From Spirochaetales bacterium (lineage in GTDB: Bacteria > Spirochaetota > Spirochaetia > DSM-27196 > SLST01), in the NCBI GenBank assembly GCA_007130265.1, contig SLST01000070.1, positions 1-5,877 on the forward strand: DNA of 5,877 bases, read 5' to 3'. A program made the position numbers and the translations under genes. The notes beneath the pieces were generated by a model. It ran no database searches, was not told the DNA's origin, and worked only from the letters and a program-made list of their open reading frames with translations. Each line of letters starts with the position of its first letter. Position 1 is the first letter of the stretch. This document shows, piece after piece, positions 1-5,599 of the stretch.

Positions 1-1046
1 CAGGGGTTGGCACGAGGATCGCCATCATCGATACCGGGATCCAGCCCGGCCATCCCGACCTGACCAACCTGAACGAGAGCCTCAGCGTCGCCTTCATAGG
101 AGGCGAGCGGATCGACGACGGCGAACCCACTGATCTATTCGGCCATGGCACGATGGTGGCCGGCATCGCTGCGGCCCAGGGCGTGGGCGTACTCGGCACC
201 GCACCCGGCGCCGAGCTCGTGTCGATCCGCGTCTTCGACGCCGACGGTGGCTCGTCCGCGTCAGACGTCCTCCTCGCCCTCGAATACGCCGCCGAGATCG
301 AAGCCGACGTAGCAAACCTCAGCCTCGGCTCCGTGCCGCTTCCCCCCAACGCGAACGCCGGTGGGTTCCGCGGGATCGAAGAGAGTCTCGTCAACTCGGT
401 GGTACGAAGAGGGACGGTCATCACCGCAGCCGGCGGCAACAGTGCCACGGACCTCCAGCACGGTGGGGAGTGGGCGGCCTACACGAGCTTCGCGGGGACC
501 ATCGGCGCCAGCGCCACAGGAGCCGACGACCTGCTGACCTTCTACTCGAACTACGGCACCAACGCAATCGACGTCGCCGCGCCGGGCGGCGGGATGGCAG
601 ATCCGGTCGACAGCTACTGCGGCGCACTCGAGTACTGGTACGGCGGCGGCGAGATCGTCGAACCCGGATACGAGACCGAAGTCTGCTTCCTCTTTCCGGG
701 TGAGCCGTTCCCCGTGCCGGTGCCGCCGGAGTACGCAGTGGAGTGCGTCCCGTGTACGGCTCCTGAGCGGCCCTTCCCGCTCAACGGGATCCTCGCGACC
801 GCGTATTTCCCCGGTTCGGATGCGCACGGGTACGGTTGGCAGGGTGGCACGTCGTTCGCGGCGCCGCACGTCGCCGGTCTCGTCGCCCTGATTCGTGAGA
901 TCGACCCGGGCATGAACCCGCGGCGCGTCGAGAATTTCATCAAGCAGGGCGCCGAGGGCGCGCCCGGCCGCAGCGACCCCGCCTTCGGTGCAGGTCGGAT
1001 CAACGCGCTCGAGACCCTGAACGCGGTTCGACGGTCGAGCGAGTAG
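1..1046 (+). CDS. Subtilisin-like serine protease (S8 family), 5'-truncated by the window edge
   Basis: This gene encodes a serine endopeptidase of the subtilase family. It reads in frame from position 3 to the TAG at 1044-1046, giving 347 visible residues; the N-terminus (signal peptide and propeptide, if any) lies outside the window. All catalytic parts are present in family order: Asp in IDTGIQPGHPDL (codon 30-32), His in GHGTMVAGIAA (codon 144-146), the oxyanion-hole Asn in TAAGGNS (codon 438-440) and the nucleophile Ser in GGTSFAAPHVAG (codon 852-854). The protein ends about 60 residues after the Ser, so no C-terminal accessory domain follows. It is odd in having about 86 residues between the conserved APG (576-587) and GGTS, where subtilisins usually have about 20. 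That stretch holds the only four cysteines of the visible protein (codons 618, 684, 744, 753), which suggests a disulfide-stabilised, substrate-side insert. Subtilases of this type are generally exported, which fits, but export is inferred. The family call is very secure; the substrate is unknown. Confidence 0.95.
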   Translation, partial: GVGTRIAIIDTGIQPGHPDLTNLNESLSVAFIGGERIDDGEPTDLFGHGTMVAGIAAAQGVGVLGTAPGAELVSIRVFDADGGSSASDVLLALEYAAEIEADVANLSLGSVPLPPNANAGGFRGIEESLVNSVVRRGTVITAAGGNSATDLQHGGEWAAYTSFAGTIGASATGADDLLTFYSNYGTNAIDVAAPGGGMADPVDSYCGALEYWYGGGEIVEPGYETEVCFLFPGEPFPVPVPPEYAVECVPCTAPERPFPLNGILATAYFPGSDAHGYGWQGGTSFAAPHVAGLVALIREIDPGMNPRRVENFIKQGAEGAPGRSDPAFGAGRINALETLNAVRRSSE

Positions 1047-1083
1047 ACGCCCCACGGCGTCGCGATGATCGTGAGACGCCCTT

Positions 1084-1124
1084 GATCGACGGCGGGGCCC
1101 TTCCGCGGGTGCCCCGCCGTGATC
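1084..1124 (+). terminator. GC-rich hairpin after the protease gene, possible terminator
   Basis: A perfect 10-bp inverted repeat, ACGGCGGGGC at 1089-1098 and GCCCCGCCGT at 1111-1120, encloses a 12-nt loop. It is extended by GATC on both sides (1084-1087 and 1121-1124) with one bulged G at 1088. It lies 37 bp after the protease stop and before the ribosome binding site of the next gene, where a terminator would be expected. There is no T-run on either strand, so it is not a classical intrinsic terminator. It could be a U-less terminator, as proposed for high-GC bacteria, or an mRNA 3'-end stabiliser. Confidence 0.5.
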
Positions 1125-1144
1125 AGAGAGCTCCAACCGTTCCA

Positions 1145-1153
1145 GGGGAGGGA
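1145..1153 (+). promoter_or_regulatory. Ribosome binding site fixing the start at 1158
   Basis: The purine run GGGGAGGGA sits 4 nt before the ATG at 1158. It matches the anti-Shine-Dalgarno region well and decides between this ATG and the earlier in-frame ATG at 1119, which has no such site and would place hydrophilic residues before the signal peptide. Confidence 0.6.
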
Positions 1154-1157
1154 CAGT

Positions 1158-1627
1158 ATGAGGACCAGGAACGTCGCCATCACGGGACTTCTGCTCCTCA
1201 TGGTTGTTGCGCACGTAGCCCTTCACGAGCTGAATCTCCACACGATGACGACCAGATCCTCGGCATCGCGTCTCGCGACGACGTCACCGAAGGGCCCGCA
1301 GGCGAGAGCGTGGAAGGAAGCCACCACGATGCGCAGATCGAGTTCGTGATCGAGAGCGACGAAGCGACCGGGACACTCACAGTCGCCGGAACAGAAACCA
1401 TCGAGTTCACGCTGCCCGTCGCGACCGGCGACGCGGGAGTTTGCTGGGCGCAGGGGACCGACGAAGCCCCGGAGGCCCGTGGCGACTGCGTCGTGTTCGC
1501 CGACTGCCGCCAATGGGGCTGCATCTGTCCGCCGCCAGCTTTCAGTGGACCGTGCTGCGAGCTGGGACGCTACCCGGCCGGCCCGGTCGGGGTCAGGGGG
1601 TCGTCGGGATTCCAGGGAATAGCATGA
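1158..1627 (+). pseudogene. Small exported cysteine-rich protein, unknown family, reading frame broken near 1205-1245
   Basis: I do not recognise this protein. From the ATG at 1158 the frame encodes a convincing Sec signal peptide: basic MRTR, then a hydrophobic core (ITGLLLLMVVAHVA). That frame soon turns to nonsense and stops at 1347-1349. A second frame, open across the same region and ending at TGA 1625-1627, takes over from about 1245 with good codon usage and a plausible acidic mature protein (DDDQILGIASRDD... at its start). Its C-terminal third carries seven cysteines, including ADCRQWGCICPPP and GPCCELG, typical of a disulfide-rich extracellular domain. Joining the two frames needs one missing base (or two extra) between roughly 1205 and 1245 and would give about 155 residues. 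No slippery heptamer is visible there, so programmed frameshifting is unlikely; a sequencing error or a real indel mutation is preferred. It is co-directional with the protease 111 bp upstream. A partner role (inhibitor, substrate, chaperone) is possible but has no direct support. Confidence 0.6.
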
Positions 1628-1640
1628 TCTGTGCTCCGGC

Positions 1641-2069
1641 TCATGCGTGTCGATGCTCGAGTCGGGCAACCACGTCGTTACGCACTGGACCCATCACACG
1701 GAGCTCTTCGATCAGGCCGAGGAGTCTGCCCGTCCGGGGTTCGCGGCGTGGAGCGCGAAACCACCGGACCGCGTGCTGCTCTCGCAGCAGCTCATCGCTG
1801 AGCCGGGTCGTGGAGTCTCCCACGAACACCTCGGCGACCCAGCGCCGCCACCTCCCGCGTCGGCTCGTGCACAGGATCATCCGTCCCTCGTGCTCGTGGA
1901 ACCGGGCGACAACATAGTCGCGGGCCGCGATACCGCCGGTGTACTCTGGGCCGTCGCGCCTTACGCCGAAGATCTCCGGGCTGTTCACCCGGCCGAGGCG
2001 AAACCGCTCGTCGATCAATAGATCGCGGTAGATCGAAACGCGTGCGTCGTAGGTGTCGCCGTCAACCAC
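1641..2069 (-). CDS. Staphylococcal nuclease-like (SNase/thermonuclease) protein with a damaged 5' end
   Basis: This minus-strand gene encodes an SNase-fold protein, a Ca2+-dependent phosphodiesterase family acting on DNA or RNA. Landmarks in order are VVDGDTYDARV (metal-binding Asp region), RFRLGRVNSPE (matching RLLLVDTPE of staphylococcal nuclease, with Arg-35 and Glu-43 equivalents kept but D40 and T41 changed to N and S), GIAARDYV, then GRWRRWVAEVFV (the GR carries the Arg-87 equivalent) and LSDELLREQHAVRWF (LN..L...GLA region). The only standard start in frame is the GTG at 2067-2069, but it would cut off the first beta strand. The same frame continues upstream with convincing SNase sequence (RLWRYLARLIR) to a TGA at 2151-2153. 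An ATG at 2149-2151 overlaps that TGA as TGATG. Removing one G of 2144-2145 would join this ATG to the SNase frame and give a protein of about 169 residues. The natural gene therefore probably ran 1641-2151, and a 1-bp insertion or sequencing error broke it. No signal peptide is seen. The gene converges on its neighbour, with 13 bp between stops. Confidence 0.72.
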   Translation of the reverse strand: MVDGDTYDARVSIYRDLLIDERFRLGRVNSPEIFGVRRDGPEYTGGIAARDYVVARFHEHEGRMILCTSRRGRWRRWVAEVFVGDSTTRLSDELLREQHAVRWFRAPRREPRTGRLLGLIEELRVMGPVRNDVVARLEHRHA

Positions 2070-2153
2070 GCGAATCAGTCTGGCGAGGTACCGCCACAGA
2101 CGCGACGGCCATCCGTCGCGTGCGCAGTCGTAGACGCGCGCATGGATGCATCA

Positions 2154-2400
2154 GTCTTCTTCTGCTGCAACGATGAGCTCAACGGCGCCCCCCGCGCGCG
2201 GGCCCTCCGGCCTCTCCATGAGCGGCAGCGACCGGTCGGCGTAGACGTACCCCTGCACGGGCTTGCTCTCCTAAGCCGGGCGATCGGTGCGCAGAGCCGG
2301 CACGCAAGGGTATTCCGCGGGGGCGATATTGTCAGCTCCTCAGGCGGCAGGAAGACGCAAAGTTTGACCCGCCGCGGTCGCTGTCTCTTGCTCTCGGAAC
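2154..2400 (-). pseudogene. Remnant of an unidentified gene upstream of the nuclease, two internal stops
   Basis: In the same minus-strand frame as the nuclease, and ending at the TGA 2151-2153, lies a 39-codon open stretch with protein-like composition (QGYVYADRSLPLMERPEG, then AVELIVAAEED at the C-terminus). Going upstream, the frame meets a TAG at 2271-2273, a further 22 open codons (PAEYPCVPALRTDRPA), then a TGA at 2340-2342. A different minus-strand frame reads protein-like sequence (VKLCVFLPPEELTI) near 2335-2375, consistent with an additional frameshift. The end of this remnant overlaps an ATG as TGATG, the usual arrangement of translationally coupled genes, so it was probably the upstream partner of the nuclease. 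No family is recognised, and the upstream limit is approximate. It may also be chance openness in GC-rich DNA. Confidence 0.33.
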
Positions 2401-2623
2401 GGCTTGGCACCGTGGTGTGAACGTGGGAATATGCAGGTATGCGTGCAACTGTCGATCCTGCGGACCCGTTGTTCCGGAGAGCCAGAGCGGCATCGTCTCT
2501 CCACTGCACTCCGCTCAGGCAGTTCGTCACGCTGCGGGCGGGCACGAAGACCTCGATGTTTTTCCTGACATCAACGTTTCGTTGGTGACGGCGAGGCGAG
2601 CTTCGTGTCGTCACGTCTGACGG
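2401..2623. other. Apparent non-coding stretch between divergent loci
   Basis: No reading frame here has a convincing start, ribosome binding site and protein-like composition together. It is slightly less GC-rich than its surroundings (for example TGTTTTTCCTGACATCAACG near 2557-2576) and separates the minus-strand remnant from the plus-strand glycoside hydrolase gene, so promoters for both directions would be expected. I could not identify a clear -35/-10 pair. Small inverted repeats occur at 2555-2559/2568-2572 (GATGT/ACATC) and 2585-2590/2609-2614 (GTGACG/CGTCAC). Confidence 0.4.
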
Positions 2624-2644
2624 CGCATTCGCGTCGCGAAAGCG
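2624..2644. promoter_or_regulatory. 21-bp near-palindrome just before the GH38-like gene, possible operator
   Basis: Positions 2624-2633 and 2635-2644 form an inverted repeat around a central T. Nine of ten positions pair (CGC-A-TTCGCG / CGCGAA-A-GCG, with one A/A mismatch). It ends 6 bp before the purine-rich ribosome binding site (AAAGGGAGG, 2651-2659) and 19 bp before the start codon. A bound repressor here would block transcription, and as RNA it could form a 5'-UTR hairpin. A sugar-responsive regulator would fit the enzyme it precedes, but no regulator gene is in view and the symmetry is odd-centred, unlike the classical LacI-family site. Confidence 0.4.
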
Positions 2645-2663
2645 AAGACAAAAGGGAGGCGCT

Positions 2664-5366
2664 ATGGGTAGGATCCGCGAGATTGTGCTTCTGCACCACA
2701 GTCACTTCGACCACGGGTACACGCACACGCAGCCGGTGATCCGCGAGTTCCAGAAGGACTACATCGACCAGGCGCTCGAGTTGCTGGACCAGACCGACGA
2801 CTGGGACGAGGAGTCCCGGCCGCGCTGGACGTGCGAGGTGACCCGCCAGCCGCGCATCTGGAAGGAAACCTCCGGAGACGACGAGATCGCACGTTTCCAA
2901 CGCCAAGTCGCAGCGGGCAGGCTCGGCGCCGGAGCGCTCGAGGTGAACGGGACCCCGCTCATGACGACCGGGTCGTTCCTCCATCAGATGCAGACGCTCG
3001 GCGAGTATCGCCGTTGGAGCGGGGACCCGGCGCGGGTCGCCTTCCAGCATGACGTCACCGGGCTTCCGTGGGCCGCCGCGGACATCCTCATCGACTCCGG
3101 AGTCGAGCTGCTCGTGATGGCGATTAACCTCCACACCTCCGGCGACGGACCGGGGCGACGCCCCAACTTCTTCCGCTGGCAGGCGCCCTCGGGGCGCGAG
3201 TTGCTCGTGCATAACGGACTGCACTACACGATGTTCGACCAGATCACCGAGGTTGGAACCTTCGACGTCGCGCGGATGCAGGAGAACTTCGCCCGCTTCC
3301 AGGAGTCCGTCCTCGTACCCGGCGGCTACCCGTACGACTTCATCTACCTCACGACGACCCAGGTTCCGGTCATGTACGATAACGGCTCGCCGAACCTCGC
3401 GACCGCGCGGCTCGTGAAGGCGTGGAACGAGACCGGTTCGGACGTTCGTGTCCGGTACGTGACCCCGGAGCTGCTGCTCGAGCGCGTAGCAGAGCTTGAC
3501 GGTCGCTCGCTGCCTGTCCATGCCGGGGACTGGTCCGACTTCTGGAACTACGGCGCCGGGAGCACCGCGCACGAGACGATGCTGAGCTCGCTCGCAAAGT
3601 CGCGACTGCGCGCCGCCGGATTCGTCGGCGCAGGCGTGCACCACGATGTGCGCCGCGCGCGGTTGACCGGCAAAGCGTGGGATCACCTCACCGACTACGA
3701 CGAGCACACGTGGGGCGCGAGCATGTCGGTCTCCCGGCCGTACCACCCCGAGTCGGTCCTCCAGCTCGGGCTGAAGCGAGCGATGGCGTACGATGCGTTC
3801 GAACTCTCCTCGTACGTACTGCAGTCGACGCTCCAGACGCTCGCCGGCAACCCACCCACGTTCGGCAAGGCCGAGGGCTTTCTCGTGGTGAACCCAACCG
3901 CGCTCCCGGTGGAACGCACGGCGCTCCTTCCTGCCGGCTGGTCCGAACAGCAGGTCTGGGGCAGGAACCTCATGTTCGCGAGTCATTTTCGTGAGCTCAA
4001 ACTGGCCGATCGCGATCCTGGGCAGTTTGACTCGCTCGCTGATGCGATCGCCGTGAGCGTCGATCTCCCTCCCTACTCGTGGAAGCGAATCCCCTTCGAA
4101 CGTGCGAGACGGGTCGATCTTTCGCCGCAGCTCATCGAGCGAAACGAGGAGCTGGAGGTGCTGCAGTTCGCACTCGATAACCCGCAGGACCGCACCGGCG
4201 CGGAGAACACTCGACGCGTCGGTAAGCGGGCGATCGAATCGCCGTACCACCTCCTCGAATACACCGCCGGAGACGGACGGATCGTCCGCCTCTACGACAA
4301 GCGCAACCGCCGCGAGCTTCTCGCACGGGGGAGCGCGTACGACTTCTTCGAGCTCGTTCGCGAAGAGCCTGACCCGCGGTTCAACCGCAAACGCAAAGCG
4401 TACTACGACCGCGACACCGACAAGGAGCGCAACCTTATTGCGTGCTGGGACTCAGGTTGGGCGCGACGTCGTCACGGGGTCGAGTCGCTCGATTCGCTCA
4501 CCGTGGAGCGCACACCACAGGCGATCCGCCTGAAGCGGCGCTACTCGGTGCGCGGGCTACGCTCGTTCGAGCACGAGATCCGTCTCTACGCCGACCGCCC
4601 TTGGGTGGAGGTGAACGTCGAGCTGCACTTGGAGGATACCGTCGATCCCGAGTCGTACTACCTCGTCTCGACGCTCGGTCTCGACGCCGGCTGGCGAGCG
4701 CGCTACGACGCCGGTGGCGTCGAGCAGGAGTGGGTTCGCGAGCAGCTTCCCGGCTCGTCGAAGAACTGGATCACCTCGGAGACGCACGTCTCCATGCTCG
4801 ACGACTCGTACTGCATCACCGTCTGCAACGCCGAGGCACCGCTCGCGATGCCGGGTGACATCCGCTTCGACAAGCCGGAGGAAGAGTTCGACCGCCCGGC
4901 GAACCCCCTATTCGTCGCGTGGCCCGCGAACAACTACTGGGAGACGAACTTCGCCGCGAGTCAGCCCGGCCGCCTGCGGCTGCGCTACGGTGTCTTCGGC
5001 TCTCCGGCCGACGAGGCAGCGCGGGTGCCGCTCGTCGCCGAGCAGTTCACGCACGAGGTGGAGGTGACGGTCCTCGCTGATTGTCCGCGAGAGGAAACCA
5101 CGACGCTTGCGCGGATCGACGACCAGTCGGTGCGGCTGCTCGGCGCAGACCGCCCGCGGCCCGGTCTGGTGCGGCTCATCCTCTTCAACAGCGCGGAGAC
5201 CTCGACGAGCGCAACGATCGCCTCGCCGCTTCTCGAACGCGCGAGCGCCTCCAGGCTTGCGCCCACCGGGGAGCGGCTCGAAGACCTCGGTCCGGCGGAC
5301 GGGACGCTCGCGGTCACGATCGCGTCGCGCTCGTCGTTGCTCGTGGGGATCGAGTCGCCGTCGTAG
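2664..5366 (+). CDS. Glycoside hydrolase family 38-like protein (alpha-mannosidase superfamily, DUF5054-type)
   Basis: This complete 900-residue gene starts at an ATG with a strong ribosome binding site (AAAGGGAGG, 2651-2659). The protein resembles GH38 retaining alpha-mannosidases, zinc enzymes that cleave alpha-mannosides. The N-terminal domain opens with LLHHSHFDHGYTHTQP, where His14 and Asp16 match the zinc-binding HxD of GH38 (HSHNDPG in Golgi mannosidase II). FQHDVTGLPW supplies Asp130 at the place of the nucleophile and zinc ligand, replacing the usual DPFGHS. GDWSDFWNYGAGSTAHE (residues 288-304) and DYDEHTWGAS (344-353) are further conserved-looking blocks; Asp289 or Asp292 could be the general acid, and His348 could be the fourth zinc ligand. 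Residues about 300-395 look like the middle helical domain, and about 400-900 is the long beta-rich C-terminal region. There is no signal peptide or membrane segment, so it is probably cytoplasmic and acts on imported oligosaccharide. The motif set points to the poorly characterised DUF5054-like branch, so superfamily membership is firm and mannose specificity is inferred. No transporter or regulator is adjacent. Confidence 0.85.
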   Translation: MGRIREIVLLHHSHFDHGYTHTQPVIREFQKDYIDQALELLDQTDDWDEESRPRWTCEVTRQPRIWKETSGDDEIARFQRQVAAGRLGAGALEVNGTPLMTTGSFLHQMQTLGEYRRWSGDPARVAFQHDVTGLPWAAADILIDSGVELLVMAINLHTSGDGPGRRPNFFRWQAPSGRELLVHNGLHYTMFDQITEVGTFDVARMQENFARFQESVLVPGGYPYDFIYLTTTQVPVMYDNGSPNLATARLVKAWNETGSDVRVRYVTPELLLERVAELDGRSLPVHAGDWSDFWNYGAGSTAHETMLSSLAKSRLRAAGFVGAGVHHDVRRARLTGKAWDHLTDYDEHTWGASMSVSRPYHPESVLQLGLKRAMAYDAFELSSYVLQSTLQTLAGNPPTFGKAEGFLVVNPTALPVERTALLPAGWSEQQVWGRNLMFASHFRELKLADRDPGQFDSLADAIAVSVDLPPYSWKRIPFERARRVDLSPQLIERNEELEVLQFALDNPQDRTGAENTRRVGKRAIESPYHLLEYTAGDGRIVRLYDKRNRRELLARGSAYDFFELVREEPDPRFNRKRKAYYDRDTDKERNLIACWDSGWARRRHGVESLDSLTVERTPQAIRLKRRYSVRGLRSFEHEIRLYADRPWVEVNVELHLEDTVDPESYYLVSTLGLDAGWRARYDAGGVEQEWVREQLPGSSKNWITSETHVSMLDDSYCITVCNAEAPLAMPGDIRFDKPEEEFDRPANPLFVAWPANNYWETNFAASQPGRLRLRYGVFGSPADEAARVPLVAEQFTHEVEVTVLADCPREETTTLARIDDQSVRLLGADRPRPGLVRLILFNSAETSTSATIASPLLERASASRLAPTGERLEDLGPADGTLAVTIASRSSLLVGIESPS

Positions 5367-5374
5367 CGGTCCAT

Positions 5375-5406
5375 CCGGCATACATGGTCGAACATGAGGT
5401 TGCCGG
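5375..5406 (+). terminator. Weak nested hairpin after the GH38-like gene
   Basis: CCGGCA at 5375-5380 pairs with TGCCGG at 5401-5406. Inside, CATG at 5383-5386 can pair with CATG at 5393-5396 around GTCGAA. It begins 9 bp after the stop codon, where a terminator would lie. It has no proper T-run (only TATTAC follows) and the outer stem is short, so this is tentative. Confidence 0.28.
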
Positions 5407-5460
5407 TATTACAGTGATGCTTGCCGCAATCAGACTGTTGGCGGCCTGCCGGAGGAGGCC

Positions 5461-5595
5461 ATGCTGACCGGTGGCGTACTCGACGTCGCGATAGACTGCA
5501 ACGAGGACGTAGTGGGACCGGCCCCGACTGCAGCCAACACGAATCTGATTTCCGACCACGCCGATCATGATTACCATTATGGTGGAGGTGCCACC
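5461..5595 (+). other. Open in-frame leader before the lipoprotein, possible alternative start at 5461
   Basis: The lipoprotein frame is open upstream of its signal peptide as far as a TGA at 5395-5397. An ATG at 5461 is preceded by GGAGGAGG (5451-5458), a strong Shine-Dalgarno-like run, though only 2 nt of spacing remain from its end. Starting there would add 45 residues (beginning MLTGGVLDVAIDCNEDVV and ending with an Asp/His/Tyr-rich part, SDHADHDYHYGGGAT) before the lipoprotein signal. Such an extension would bury the signal sequence, so the start at 5596 is preferred. The GC-rich composition makes long open frames common, and this may be untranslated leader. Confidence 0.3.
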
Positions 5596-5599
5596 ATGA
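5577..5599 (+). promoter_or_regulatory. Hairpin enclosing the lipoprotein start codon and part of its ribosome binding site
   Basis: Positions 5577-5585 pair with 5591-5599 (core ATGGTGG / CCACCAT, a perfect 7 bp, extended by one T-G wobble and one T-A pair). The loop is AGGTG (5586-5590). The ATG at 5596-5598 lies in the 3' arm, and the ribosome binding site GGAGGTG (5584-5590) is split between stem and loop. In mRNA this would mask initiation and could serve as a translational control element. An overlapping palindrome, ACCATTATGGT (5573-5583), could compete with the 5' arm. Confidence 0.45.
5579..5599 (+). CDS. Possible six-codon leader peptide (MVEVPP) overlapping the lipoprotein start
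   Basis: ATG GTG GAG GTG CCA CCA TGA reads from 5579 in a different frame. Its TGA (5597-5599) overlaps the lipoprotein ATG (5596-5598) as ATGA, the layout used for translational coupling. No good ribosome binding site precedes it, and so short a frame can occur by chance, so its translation is speculative. Confidence 0.15.
   Translation: MVEVPP

Noticed and set aside
261..1241. A 326-codon minus-strand open frame across the protease
   Set aside because: The plus strand carries the complete subtilase catalytic motifs; the antisense product has no recognisable family and spans the intergenic hairpin.
1196..1250. Programmed -1 ribosomal frameshifting in the exported-protein gene
   Set aside because: The frame change has the right sign, but no slippery heptamer or adjacent stable hairpin is visible at the switch region.
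1647..2021. A 124-codon plus-strand open frame across the nuclease
   Set aside because: It is antisense to conserved SNase motifs and has no good ribosome binding site; the minus-strand reading explains the sequence better.
2075..2614. A 179-codon minus-strand open frame across the intergenic region
   Set aside because: It is mostly Arg/Ser/Thr-rich, with no domain, and conflicts with the better minus-strand frame that leads into the nuclease. Only a short part (near 2335-2375) looks protein-like, and this was kept as a possible frameshift piece of the remnant.
2571..4250. A 559-codon open frame on the minus strand opposite the glycoside hydrolase gene
   Set aside because: It is the complementary-strand shadow of a GC-rich gene: Arg/Val/Glu-rich, with no recognisable domain, while the plus strand has clear GH38 motifs and a ribosome binding site.
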